NCBI GenBank assembly: GCA_964017185.1
Contig: OZ024875.1
Span: forward strand, 27,785,456-27,849,455
DNA: 64,000 nt
Origin: Rugalucina vietnamica
Taxonomy: Eukaryota > Mollusca > Bivalvia > Lucinida > Lucinidae
Direction of reading: 5' to 3'
The position numbers and the translations under genes were made by a program. Shown piece by piece: positions 47,337 to 58,548 of the stretch. The notes below the pieces were generated by a model. The model was not told the DNA's origin and made no database searches. It was given only the letters and a program-made list of their open reading frames with translations. Every line of letters begins with the position of its first letter. The first letter of the stretch is position 1.

Positions 47337-47695
47337 AAGTAAAAGTAGGCAACGATCAGGAAATTGCGCAAGCAGAAAGTAATTCCCACTCCAAACACCG
47401 AGGTGAGAAAAACCTAAACTTATACTAAGAAAACATAATGTAAGCCGAATGGGCAGCCATTTTTCAAATAGGTGGCCACTCAGCCACTCAAACTTAACTA
47501 AAAATATTGAAAACGCATATAAGGTGCTAACAGCACACTAAATTCAACACCAAGACATAAAACAAAAAGAACCACCACAGAAGTATCGCCTTGGAACAAT
47601 CAGTAATAGAAAATCACTGGCGGGCTTAAATCGATTTTACATGACCATAACCTCACCCTAAGCTTCTGCAGCAGTTTATAACATTTAATACCAAA
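47337..47695 (-). mobile_element. Penelope-like element, 3'-end fragment (copy 3)
   Basis: Minus-strand match to the conserved 3' region: GTAGGCAACGATCAGGAAAT, GAGTGGG-type block, CAGAAGTATCGCCTTGGAAC and CTTCTGCAGCAGTT. Truncated on its 5' side; no coding part. Confidence 0.82.
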
Positions 47696-47795
47696 CAATT
47701 TAATGTCAAAATGCATGTAATAGAAAAAGAAGCAGCCTTTTTTTGGGCTGCGAAAATTATTTTTGAAATTTATAACTTATACAACATAATAATAA

Positions 47796-47900
47796 TGAGC
47801 CAAGTTGTGAGAAAACCAACAATATGCATATGCGAAAACGAAGGCGAAGATCAGCCTCGCGGTAACCGCGAAGCTGATCGGCCCCTTTGTTTTTGCTTTA
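47796..47900. mobile_element. MITE with internal palindrome, copy 3 (right end lost)
   Basis: ATGAGCCAAGTTGTGAGAAA ACCAACAAT forms the left end. The hairpin GCGAAAACGAAGGCGAAGAT... to ...GATCGGCCCCTTTGTTTTTGC spans 47832-47896. The right terminal repeat is missing. Confidence 0.8.
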
Positions 47901-49448
47901 CGAATAGTACATTCCCTCTCCTTTCTAAATACAAAATGTCATGCTAGAACTAGCCATTTCTGTCGCTGCGCAGTCCGGTTTATGTGGAAAACGAAATTCA
48001 AACGGTTTAACAAAGCTCTAAAAAACATGTTTGAACTATAATTTAGACCTCAAAACCTACTTTGAGACAGACACTTACGAGTCTTACAACCATATTATAT
48101 CATTTTCTCCCCGAGAAACTCTGGGGTCTTAGCCACTTCGTTGTTTCCAGTTCCTTAGCCAATAGCGTTGTAATGGAACTTCATGTATTGTCACACGCTG
48201 CCATTCATTTTGATTTTTTTCATGAATCGTGCTCAAAGGCATCCGATTTATCATTTGCATATGTATAAACTACAAGACAGTGTATGATATCAGAGAAAAA
48301 CAATATTCCATGAAAAATCATGAGATTTCGTGGTTCAGTGTCTCCACTTTGTCGAGGTTACACTTTTACTGGCTGCAGCTGGCGACATCAGACCATGGAA
48401 CGTAAGTTTGTGACTCATTCGTGGGTCCCGCGCCGCCAAGACAGTAGCCGTCATCATTGATAACAGAAAAATGAAACTGTAAAACAACAACAAACCTGCA
48501 AATGTGTCTCACTATCCGCCATTTTCTTTCTTAGCCATAGCGTTGAAATTGCCTTAGCCGATACGTTCGTGCCTTAGCCAGTGCGTTTACGTTTGCCAGT
48601 GTGTAACATAGGTTAGAGTGACATATTAATGTATATTTGGTACTCTACATATTAACTGGACTGCATGTCATAAAATTAAAGTCTATTTTGCTCCAGAAGC
48701 AAAATAACGAGTCATTTTAATGAACTGACCCTCCGAATTGACTCCTCCGCCAGCAAGGTATAGCCACGCCCACCCCTATTTCCTTAGACAAACATTGTGT
48801 TTTTGCACCTATATTTACCTGTAAAAAGCACGTGTTGGTTTGTTTGTCTAACCCACGTGTTGTCTAACCGTCATTGACCGTTAGCTAATGTGCAGATTTG
48901 AATGGTTAATATAAAATGAATATTAATGATGGGTGGTTTGACGGAGGACTCATCTAAAATTGACGTTACTCCGGGTTATCCAGATCATACCTCCGATAAT
49001 TACCGTACCCAAAATTGTGATACCTCCTACATTTATCTGGGTAAAAACACTGGATATTTTACATATATGAGGCTAAGATTTTGCTTGATGCTCCTAAAGA
49101 CGCAGTATTTTTAGAAACCAAGAGCTGTTTAATGCGAAAATATCGTAAATACTCAAAAATAAGTGGTTCGAGTTGAAAATGCTTTACAGTCATACATTTT
49201 CCAGTTTATATTATTTGTTTTTGATTGAAAATTGACGTGTCAGCTAAAACGGATGGTGCATGCAAGGGCTTGTCTTCTAAACTTTATATGTGCGTTATGA
49301 TAAAATTTCTAAAGTGGACGAAAGTTGAAAATAAAATCGGATAAATACTGCCGCTAGTCTGAGGCGTCTTCCATTTTTTACCTCCGAGTTCCCCGAACCT
49401 CCGAGTTCCCCGAACCTCCGAGTTCCCTGTAACAGGTTAACCTGGGTG

Positions 49449-50749
49449 ATTTTGTCTGTGTAAATACTTGTTATTGCTATAAAAATATCCAATTTAATTT
49501 CAGTTGGTTTCCATAAAGAAATGAGGCGGTATCAATAATTTTAAAGGTATGTCTCAGCTTGCTTGCTTCCAAAATGTCAGACATTATAGTGATTGTAATA
49601 TAACAGTTTCTGCCGGAAGAAGATTATGTATTGTATCAGCCTGTTATACTAAGGGATACGATTGTAAAAAAGAGATAGGCTTTGCCTTTGATATGAAACA
49701 ATTGGACATAGAGTAGTACAAAACGGGTCGCTTTACTATGCGTACACTGTACATGTTATTTAAATACTACGTCTGATAACAATTTGGCCTTTTGTTTCAA
49801 TATCGTTCGTATTTCAGTCAGCAATTTAATAGGATTGTGTAAAATTGTTTTATGTTTCAGTTTCAGTGAAAGTACAGCTGTAAACAGATATCTGAGCTGG
49901 GGTAGAGATAGAGAGACGTCGTTCCGTAAGTACAACTGATATGGTTTTACCTTTTAACCATTATTATCACGTCTCATGCATCCCAATTCTGTTCAACTTG
50001 ATCTGCTATACAGAGCATTCGTAGCAAGGTCAAATCTTCCTCTTGAACAGTAGATCACATTCCTATGTTGAAACTTTGGCTTCAGTTAAACAGTGACCCA
50101 TCATTTCGACAGCAAGTTGCATATTCCCACACTGCATTCTTTAGACAACTCACTGGTACTTCACAAGTGTTTTGCGTATTTTCACTATGTTGTGCTGCCA
50201 TCCAACGAAAACGGTTGTGGACAGTTATATGTGCCAAACTGTCTATAAGAAGAAGATTCTATCAATTCATCATAAAAAATATCATTCTTTTTGTAGGTGC
50301 TAGATACATCGACTGCTGTGTTCAAATAAAAGTACAAGTAAGTATAAATTTTGTAAATTAAATTATAGAACTTGACGTCAACAAAAACGCTTCAGTCAAC
50401 TTTGACACGCCATACTGCCAAGATTAACAAATTAAATTATTTTAAATATTGGTAATATATTTTGCTAACCATTTACGCATTCGGAAATGGGGAAATGGAA
50501 TTATTCAGACAGCTGCTTGAAAAATCTCCTTTGCAATACCAAACACATATGCCATAGAGTGGGATATCCATACGTGGCCATATGTTGTTGAAACACATTT
50601 TTTGAAAACCGAATTTCGTTCTCTAGCGTCATTGACGTCACTGCAGCCTATGAATACGAGCGTAATCTGTTATTACGGATTTTTATGAGTTACGATATAC
50701 GATTTCGGTACCTTGACCCCTTTACCTTAAATGGTAACCGCCGTTAAAT
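49449..50749. other. Unique stretch with one possible splice-bounded segment
   Basis: At 49842-49860 TTGTTTTATGTTTCAG-type text resembles a 3' splice site. After about 66 bp GTAAGTA at 49927 resembles a strong 5' splice site. The segment between has no clear long reading frame and could be an untranslated or non-coding exon. Evidence is weak. A 98-codon frame at 50065-50361 is unrecognised. Confidence 0.25.
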
Positions 50750-50982
50750 TGGTCCTTTGAGATCAGCGAGGGTATTCTGAAAAATCAGAAAAATTATCAT
50801 CGATTTAGTTTCATTTTCTAACCAACGTTTAATATATTTGGCCCCTTTATAGTTGCAAAATTACAGTTATTCTCCTTGGCTCCATGATGCCAAATCTATA
50901 GGGTCACTGAAGAGGCTTAAGTAGCCGAAACCGCGTTATCGCCCACCCCCTTTTTCATTAATATGCTCACTGCTCTTAAAGC
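50750..50982 (+). mobile_element. Solitary retrozyme fragment
   Basis: Plus-strand match to array 1 monomers: CCTTTGAGATCAGCGAGGGT, AACCAACGTTTAATATATTTGG, TTGCAAAATTACAGTTATTC, then the hammerhead (50901-50944) and CACTGCTCTTAAAG. Confidence 0.8.
50901..50944 (+). ncRNA. Decayed hammerhead ribozyme, copy E
   Basis: CUGAAGA, stem II and GAAA are intact, but the cleavage triplet reads UUA with its C-U neighbour unpaired, and stem I has a C-C mismatch (UCGCCC for UGGCCC). Probably inactive. Confidence 0.75.
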
Positions 50983-51876
50983 TATTTGACAAAGAATAGT
51001 TTCTATTGTTATTTCTCCTGCCTTTCAGCGTGAAACGAACGTCCTTACGGATAACGTGCATTTGACGTCTAGGGAAATAAGCGTCAGAATACCATTGCTC
51101 CATTCTTGGCTATTCATTTGAAATAATGCGACTACGTTATGAAAATTAAATCAAGGTGTGTATCCGAATATAAAGGCTTCGTTTCAGAAATGTTTCATCA
51201 TCAGAATAAGAGACGCCGACGTCAAAAAGATTTTGCTACCGAAGCGTCGGCGAAAGAGCTACGGTAACACTGAAAAATCGATGAATCTTATGCCGAAGTG
51301 AACGATGGTCCCAGACTATGGAGTCGCTTCGAACGCCAGAAACCGAGCAGTATCATTTTTTTCGTTCCGTCTGTTTATTTTCTTGTGAAAAGTCCCTATG
51401 TTATTTTCAATATTTCAACTTCAGGTATTCCAGTAATGTTACGTTTCAACATTTTGATGCTCTTAAGTTTGTAAAACGACTTTGCACGGCTTTCAAGAAT
51501 TTTCACGTCAAAAACGTATGTACGGGGGTCATTCAAGAATTAATGACAATGGATCCATATCTCGGAAAGTATAATGAAACTCGGCTTTATTTGATGTGTA
51601 ACATGTGGACACATATACTGTGCATTCGTGCTGAATTTTGTGCTTTTTTCATGTCTAGATTTGACGCTATGCTAATTTGAATATGGCTCCTGAAGTGTCC
51701 ATGGACGCGACAAAGTCAATTTTTACTTACTTTTGTATGGGGGTAGGGTAAGTAAAACGTGTAGGATTGTTGCTTGGACAGTCTTATCAGTGATTTTTGA
51801 TGATTAATGAAAGCATTAGAGGTCAACAAGGGCAACCATAACATTTATGTCAATTTCCTGATTTGCAACACGCGTG

Positions 51877-51889
51877 GTTGCTAAGCAAC
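51877..51889. promoter_or_regulatory. RFX X-box-like palindrome 1
   Basis: GTTGCTAAGCAAC matches the RFX consensus GTNRCC-N(0-3)-RGYAAC closely. No adjacent gene is recognised, so function is unknown. Confidence 0.4.
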
Positions 51890-52402
51890 AGCAGAACAGG
51901 ACAAAATAAACCCATTCTGAGCCTAACAGTGTGTTTTAAACCAAATAATGAAACAATCAAATAAATTCCAACAGCTAGTGATGTGTTTAATCTTAAAGGT
52001 ATTCCTATGGCTTCTTAACAAAACAAAAAAAAAAAACAAAAACAAAAAACACACACAAAAAAAATAAATAAATAAATAAATAAAATAAAATAAAATAAAA
52101 AAATAAATAAAAAAATAAAAATCTGAGACTGTTATGGAACAAGTATTAGATTTTAAAAAGACTAGTTATGTTTGATACAGTTAAATTTGAACTGAAGACG
52201 GTGCTGATTCAGTTTGAAACTCTGTGAACAGCTAGTGTCACTGTGATCAATACCATTGACAGTCATGCTTACAACAACCACATATTTAATCGTCATGAAA
52301 TGTTGTTAACATATCGAAGATACTGGTCTTCCATCCAGGCACGCACTAGCTTTTATAAACAACAGTATGCCGCGTCCAAGCTCATTTACCTTGTATTCCT
52401 TG

Positions 52403-52415
52403 GTTGCCTAGCAAC
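52403..52415. promoter_or_regulatory. RFX X-box-like palindrome 2
   Basis: GTTGCCTAGCAAC is a full match to the X-box consensus, 526 bp from the first. Confidence 0.4.
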
Positions 52416-52589
52416 CACAGAACTGGCATCTTAGCGATCTTTTGGAGGAACCATTAAATAGCATACATCTTCAAATTTGGTTATTAGTATATAAGAAGCA
52501 CACAAGTGTTAAGAATAAAGTTTAATGGAATCATTGTCATTAATTTCTGAATGACCCTCGTATAATGACGTCAGTGTGCATTTTTAAAA

Positions 52590-53668
52590 GGAAAGGTCTA
52601 GTACCAGTTGACTGGCAGCAGCGATTTTACGTTGAAATCGCTGCTGCCAGTTGACTGGTAATAGCGATTTTACGTTAAATTGGCTGCTGCCAGTTGACTG
52701 GTAATAGCGATTTTACGTTAAATTGGTTGCTGCCAGTTGACTGTCACCAGCCATTTTTACGATAAATCGCTGCTGCCAGTCAACTGGTTATAGTTAGAAT
52801 TATTTTTGTTTTATTTTAAGCTTAGTCAGTGTTAGCAATTATGACTTCAAAGGAAAATAGATACTGTTTTCCTTTTGTGCACAACACAGGTGTTGTGCAA
52901 CTTCGCAGACGGGTTTGGTATCATCCTCAAAATAACAAAAGGCGGTAGACATAAAGTATCTGAAGTTGCATGTTAATACATACTAAAGAAATTTGAACAA
53001 GAATACGATATGACAGTAAATAGATGGATTGCGTGATCGTGTCTTCACTTAATAACGCATAATACTTATTACAGCCAAGAATTCAACATTAAGATCAGGA
53101 AGAATTGTATAAGCTTACATTTGAAGCAATACAAATGTTTTGCAGTAGTACAAAAAACAACAGTTTATAAGGTATTTGTAAGACCAAAACTGATACCAAG
53201 AAGGCTTCTACAAGCATAAATATACATGCTTTGGACAAAATGGGACATTTTTAACAACACTGTAAGTAATGTAAATAGTTTAGATACCCTTTCATTTGAT
53301 ACATTTTCTACTCATATTATGACAACTCTTACGTTGTCTTTACTTCATCTATGTGCAAATAATAATTTGTAAAATATGAAAGTCAACTGGCAGCAGCTAT
53401 TTTATGTTAAAATGCTATAATAAGTTGACTGGCAGCAGCGATTAATCCTAAAATCATAAAATGGCTAGTGACGGTCAACTTGCAGCAGCCAATTTAATGT
53501 AAAATCGTTATTACCAGTCAACTGGTAGCAGCCAATTTAACGTAAAATTGCTATTACCAGTCAACTGGCAGCAGCCAATTTAACGTAAAATCGCTATTAC
53601 CAGTTAACTGGCAGCAGCCATTTTAACGTAAAATCGCTGCTGCCAGTCAACTGGTAATAGCCACTCCG
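52590..53668. mobile_element. Foldback element with 43-bp iterated, self-complementary ends
   Basis: The left end (52604-52800) has four 43-bp units beginning CCAGTTGACTGG; the right end (53515-53660) has matching units in reverse sense; weaker units extend to 53388. Each unit is itself nearly palindromic (CCAGTTGACTGG...CGATTTTACGTTAAAT...GCTGCTG). TTTTTAAAA occurs on both sides (52581-52589, 53669-53677) and could be a 9-bp target duplication, although AT-rich. The interior (52800-53388) has no coding capacity. Confidence 0.75.
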
Positions 53669-53677
53669 TTTTTAAAA

Positions 53678-55616
53678 TGGTGCATCCACTCAAGTTTTGA
53701 GAAAAGTGCGCATCTTAACCAAATTCGATTTATGCTATACCATGAGGGAGAACGCAAAAAATTCGTTCATATTGTATATCTATTGGCCAAGTTAAGCCTA
53801 GTTTCCACGGAAAAAAGTAGGTTTGTCGCAGAAAAATATGCTCGTGTAAACTCAATTCGTTGTCATATATCTGTGACAAAGGTGAGCGAGCTAAGTAATA
53901 TAATTAATCTTTGCTGTGTGTGAACGCAAACCCATTGCAAAAGTTTCTGTGACAAATAATCTTCGTCAAAGAAACATTGTCGGTGGAAACTACGCCTTAT
54001 GTAAAATTTTCGATGAGGCGTTTTTATCGACGTTAGTACAGATAGAATGATATGTTACGCTCAAATGCCTGCTTATAATAACAATACAGCTGTACTTTAT
54101 ACGAAATATCAACCTGTGATCGTTTCAGCCACATGTATAACCCACTTGTTTTCTGAAACAAACTTACCAGATGCCATTGGCTCATGCCAGCTCTTGACTA
54201 AATTGTATAGTGAAAGTGGCATGTTCATTTCTAGTTGGACGTTGTATCTTTATACATTGCATCGCTAACACTTAAATTTGTTGTCGATCGCTGAAACAAA
54301 ATAAATGTAAATAAGAGATGAGTCTTTGTGGCACGTTGGAATGACAAACTATCTATTTTCTGATACTGAGTCGATCAATTTCTGATCATCAACCTCAGGC
54401 ACGATCATCGTCGTCCCGAGCACCAAGCTCGTCTAATTCTGTCTACATTCCCTAAAATCGCCAAAACTATATGTCTGAATCTGAATGGTTTACTGGTGAT
54501 ACGCCAAATTGACAAATTAAAACACACAATCATACAATTTGAGACAAAGGTGGCAACACTGATGAACCAGCCTGGCTATAAAGATCAGAGTCGCCACCAA
54601 AATATGGGATATGTAGGTAGGGCATGTTAAAAGACAAAGGTGACGACATTGACGAGCCAGCCTGGCTATAGAGATCAAGGTGGTCATCTATAAGAACGAT
54701 GGGATGTGTAGGTAGGGCACGAGAAGTTTGCATTGAGGTGCTCCTTGGATCACAGCTTTTGCACGAAACGAAAAGGGGTAATTCGAAGGAAAAAAAACAA
54801 CAAAGGAAGTGTAAGGGAGGTAACGAAACTGCAAACACCAAAAAGAACAAGGTCTAAACAGAACAAGAAGGGCACCCGCAAATGTTACCATCCCAAGCAT
54901 GGAGCAATCTCTTGAACTGAGAGAAGGACTCGACCAGTCTCAGATCGTTTGGGAGACAGATTCAGATTCGGGCAGCTTCATGGCGAAATGACCTTAGCCC
55001 ATACCTTGTACTTTTCACCGCTGGTAGCCTTGCTTGATCGATAAAGACAGTTTCAAAAGAAAGTCTGGAGTACATTTAGTGGCTCAGTTTGATTAACTGT
55101 TATTGTCCAATAAATACAGTTTAGTTCAGGTCATGTTTTAATTTAAACAGTCTTTAAAAAAGTGAAGGTAGCCAACCAATGTATTTTCGTGATGGGCCAG
55201 AGTGATTATCAGTGATCATTGACACAATTTTTGTTATTCTTAACTCTAGCAATTTGCGATTGGAAACATTCATCAATTTATAAGGAACGATTGTAAAAAT
55301 GTGTCTACAGTAACAAATCACGTATTTCAGCAATATAAATGTTTTCGCAGACATAACCTTTCATTGAGAAAACCTTAGGAATGTAGTTGTGAAAACTTCC
55401 TTTGGTGACAGCCAACAACCTTCTGCAAAGTTGTCCCAATATTCTGTGCTTATTGAGTCGATAGAAATGAAGTTCATAATGAGTGAAGAGCATAGCATGA
55501 TCATAGCCAGGGCATTAACCCAGTTTTTAAACCTCTCAAGAACCTGTGTTTGAAGTATTCTTTAAAGTGATGTTGAAACTCGATCACTTATGAAGTCCAG
55601 CGAACAGAGGTTTCAT
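53678..55616. other. Unique non-coding stretch with a ~90-bp direct duplication
   Basis: GACAAAGGTGGCAACACTGA...GTAGGTAGGGCA (54542-54630) is repeated with changes at 54634-54718. Frames around 54530-54915 overlap on both strands and show no recognisable family. Nothing else identified. Confidence 0.45.
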
Positions 55617-56152
55617 TCTTTTGCTCCGGATATTCGGCGCCCAGGGATCTCCATCGTCGGGCAGTTTACTGAATCTGTGAGTCCTCCTTGTTTGATTCAT
55701 CATAGTAGGTATCATGATTTATACTTTTATGTTTGTCCATGATGATTCATTGACTAGTCAGAAATTCACCACGAGAACCGAACAACTAACTAAATGTTAT
55801 GAGCCACGGCAGAAGATGAGAGTGAGGTTAGGGCCGTGTAAAACCGGTTTTAGCCCCCAGTAGTTTTATATTACTGATCGTTCCAAGGCGATACTTTTGT
55901 TGTGGTTCTATTTGTTTTATGTTTTGGAGTCGATTTTTGTGCTGTTTGAACCTCATGTGCGTTTTAATAGTTTTAGTTACGTTCGGGTAACTGAGTGGCA
56001 GCCTATTGGGAAATAGCTGCTCACTCGACTTACGATTTGTTCTCTAAGTATAAGTACATAATTGTCAATTTGGTTTTTCCCGCCTCGGTTTGTGGAGTTG
56101 GAATTTCTTTCTGATTGCGCCTTTTCCTGATCATTGCCTACTTGTACCTTTC
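55617..56152 (+). mobile_element. Penelope-like element, 3'-end fragment (copy 4)
   Basis: The plus-strand match starts at TTTTGCTCCGGATATTCGGC and ends TTGCCTACTTGTACCTTTCC. It is only the 3' untranslated region, heavily 5'-truncated. Confidence 0.85.
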
Positions 56153-56627
56153 CTTATCCTCTTCCAGATACACTTTTGTAGTACAATTCTGCTGAATATA
56201 GCAATAGTGCATAATATTGTCGAAGATTTTTCTTTGCTGTCGCATCAACATGTAGCAGTGCAGAAGCGGAACCTGATATGCGATTTCTCCAAAAGGAGTA
56301 CGCAGAAAAGTCCACGGCCATCAGAATGTCTATTTCATACACCTTGGTTGCCCTTTTGGGCCTTATCCATGTCTTTTTGGTATTTTGGTAGTGAATTTCG
56401 GATCGCCATAGAATGCTGCTGCTTCTTGGTAATTGGTGTCTCTGCTTTGACGAGGATAAACATTCTCTAGCACCCATTGCAAACTTGACTCTTCGAATCT
56501 CCGTCAGGGAGTGACTATCTACTGTGTAATCCGGTGGTTGAATAAGATTTTGCTCGAACGTGGATGATCCCAAAGAATTTCAGCCGTTGCTCTTGGTTTT
56601 TGTTTTTAACTCGCTGGACCATAACAG
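56153..56627. other. Non-coding spacer
   Basis: Two overlapping frames on opposite strands (126 and 139 codons, extending into the preceding fragment) have no recognised domain. Confidence 0.35.
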
Positions 56628-56687
56628 ATAATAAAGATAAAACTGAGATCATTTAAGAGCAGTGAACATATTAATGAGAAAGGGGAT

Positions 56688-56731
56688 GGGCCATACCGCG
56701 GTTTCGGCTACTTAAGCCTCTTCAGTGACCC
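56688..56731 (-). ncRNA. Type I hammerhead ribozyme, copy F (core intact)
   Basis: The 44-nt core is identical to that at 4637: CUGAAGA, GGCU/AGCC stem II, GAAA, GUA, GGGUCA/UGGCCC stem I. Confidence 0.87.
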
Positions 56732-56980
56732 TATAAATTTGGCAACATGGGACCAAAGAGAATATCTAAAATGAATCCAAACCGACAATAATTTTCTGAT
56801 TTCTCATAATACCCTCGCTGATCTCAAAGGACTAAAAGGAAAATATAATCTGCACTAAGGATAATGTACGGATAGACTTTTGACGGCCGCCACACGGCAC
56901 AACACCAGCTGCAGTAATAGGACATAAAGCTAAAACTGAGATCCTTTATGAGCAGTGAACATATTAATGAGAAAGGGGAT

Positions 56981-57024
56981 GGGCAATGCCGCGGTTTTGG
57001 CTTCTTAAGCCTCTTCAGTGACCC
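56981..57024 (-). ncRNA. Dead hammerhead ribozyme, copy G
   Basis: Box 2 reads AAAA (G12 lost), the cleavage triplet reads GCA (U16.1 lost) and stem I has UUGCCC for UGGCCC. Two invariant positions are changed, so cleavage is not expected. Confidence 0.8.
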
Positions 57025-57199
57025 TATATATTTGGCAACATGAAGCCAAAGAGAATTAGTGTAATTTTGCATCTTTGAACAGGGTAGTCGATACAAAGAC
57101 TAGTAGCAAATCCAAACAGGACCAAAATATCTAAAAACGTTGGTTAGAAAATGAATCTAAACCGATAATAATTCTCTGATTTATCAGAATACCCTCGCT

Positions 57200-57753
57200 C
57201 AGCAGCCATAATTAAAATTGTGGTAATACCAATCTCGCCTGTATCATGTATGCGTTGTTTTAGGATTCTCCTGTACCGTTCAACAGTAACTGGTACATTG
57301 CTACTCATTTGGTAGTTACGTTGCATTATGAGCGTGACATTTCTATCTGTCGTTGGTAATTCAACCACAAGATTTTACACCGTGTCGGTAGTACAAGCTA
57401 CCGATTGGTACAAGCTCACAAACCTGACCGGTTCAGCTACTACGCAGGTACACCCGACTGGTAACATTGCATAAACCCTTAAGGCCTGTATGATTGGCCC
57501 TGAAATTCAGACAGCTTGCGTGAAGTACAGACGGAGCTGAAGGGAAAAACTGGTAAGTCTTCATTGACTCTCAACCGAAGTTTAAAGGTCTTAAAGGGGT
57601 CATTTACCGCCGGGTGGCAAGAGTTTTATTACCTGGGATTACCTTTTGAGATTTTAGTGGGCGTAGCTTGACTACTGCCCTAGGTAACTTTAAGCCAATT
57701 AGAACACCTGTAATACTTGGTCGTTCGTCTCTCACTAATGAGAAAGACCATCA
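57200..57753. other. Non-coding spacer
   Basis: No recognised feature. A 74-codon minus frame (57144-57368) runs in from the retrozyme fragment. Confidence 0.35.
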
Positions 57754-58156
57754 TTATTTCTTGAATAGGTTCGTGTGTGTTGGTGAGTTCTTTGATGGCT
57801 GACCAATTCTAGCTCTAAACTGTCTGCAGGTAAAGCAAGTCAATGTCATGGATTCAGCTGGTGGACCATTGGTATTGGCTTTGCGTTCTCTGCGCTTTCT
57901 TTCAGCTTCACAGATTCTCTTTTTTTCATAGAGAGCTGCTCCTTTGTTGATGAGACCTCGCCACTTTGATCGCTCCTATGCAGTCTGTTCCCAAGACCCA
58001 ATTGGTATATCGAAATCCTTCAGAGGCTTTGAGGTCGTCTTTGTGGCATTTCTTCTGGCCACCTTGAGAGCGCTTTCCCTCTTGTAGTTCTCCATAAAAG
58101 ACTTTCTTAGGAAGTCGCTCATCAGGCATTCTTATAACATGCCCAGTCCACCTTAG
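57754..58156 (-). pseudogene. LINE ORF2, C-terminal remnant 2
   Basis: The minus strand reads [20 protein letters not shown], then [20 protein letters not shown], a frameshift near 57998, then [10 protein letters not shown] and [16 protein letters not shown], then a Cys-containing tail with TCFTCRQFRARIG ending at the stop at 57754. This is the familiar C-terminal segment of endonuclease/reverse-transcriptase LINE proteins (GH..RM.d.R.PK...yGel..G.R..GgqkkRykD). One frameshift and one stop show it is dead. Confidence 0.85.
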
Positions 58157-58546
58157 CTGTGCTAGATTTACTTCTGCTGTAACATGTACTACCTGTTGTC
58201 ATGCGGTGCAATACTTAATCTGCTAATAGGAGCTGTCAAAAATTCCATAGGTAACTTTAATCTCTGAAGCATTATCCAATTAGAATAGACTTTTGATTGT
58301 GGTGCTTATTGGATAGATTAGAGAGATGTTGACAGGTTGGTGTGTGAGCAACAAATGAGAGATAAGACACATAATTAGTTTAAACATATTTATTTCATAT
58401 TTAAGAACAACATACATATACATTGACAGATACAGATAATTAATAGGATTAGAACGAAAGCACAAGTACTTATAGAGTTCTTCTCCTAGTATGTTTATGT
58501 TGTATAGTAAATGATGGAATTTTGTCGATGACATAGTATTCATATA
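58157..58546. other. Non-coding spacer
   Basis: No recognised feature; GGTAACTTTAA and CCAATTAGAA blocks near 58250 echo 57682. Confidence 0.35.
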
Positions 58547-58548
58547 TA

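Larger units (their letters stand above)
46344..48604. mobile_element. 2.26-kb long inverted repeat (arms ~595 bp)
   Basis: Left arm 46344-46937 and right arm 48009-48604 are inverted copies throughout (CACACTGG...CCAGTGTG ends; GTAAACGCACTG; GGCGGCGCGGGACCCACGAA; CTCGGGGAGAAAAT). The arms contain several GGCTAAG/CTTAGCC iterations near their outer ends and again about 400 bp in. The ~1070-bp spacer holds a Penelope-like 3' fragment (47337-47695) and a MITE copy (47796-47900), which are probably later insertions. It lies inside the element at 44912-49448. No target duplication is clear. Confidence 0.85.
44912..49448. mobile_element. 4.5-kb TIR element with ATTTT target duplication
   Basis: CACCCAGGATTACCTGTTAC... 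to CTCGGACTAG (44912-44989) is matched inverted at 49354-49448, where one extra 19-bp GGTTCGGGGAACTCGGA-type unit is present. ATTTT flanks both ends (44907-44911, 49449-49453). GAACTCGGAGG/CCTCCGAGTTC motifs recur near both ends. Most of the interior is a second long inverted repeat (46344-48604). No transposase motif was found. Confidence 0.8.
50983..52580. other. Unique non-coding stretch, A-rich tract and X-box-like motifs
   Basis: An A-rich (AAATA)n tract lies at 52020-52120. Frames of 120 codons (51318-51680) and 63 codons (52243-52434) show no known domain. The two RFX-like palindromes are listed separately. Confidence 0.4.
56628..57199 (-). mobile_element. Retrozyme array 3, decayed
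   Basis: Two monomers of the array-1 family with hammerheads at 56688 and 56981 (spacing 293 bp because the first monomer has lost part of its body), plus a third partial body ending at TACCCTCGCT near 57199. Confidence 0.82.

Noticed and set aside
46344-48604. Assembly artefact producing the inverted repeat
   Set aside because: Arms differ by many scattered substitutions and small indels, which an artefactual duplication would not show.
50065-51680. Frames of 98 and 120 codons as exons
   Set aside because: No domain, and no convincing splice sites bounding the frames.
56154-56573. 139-codon minus frame
   Set aside because: Overlaps another frame on the opposite strand and a Penelope-like tail; no recognisable protein.
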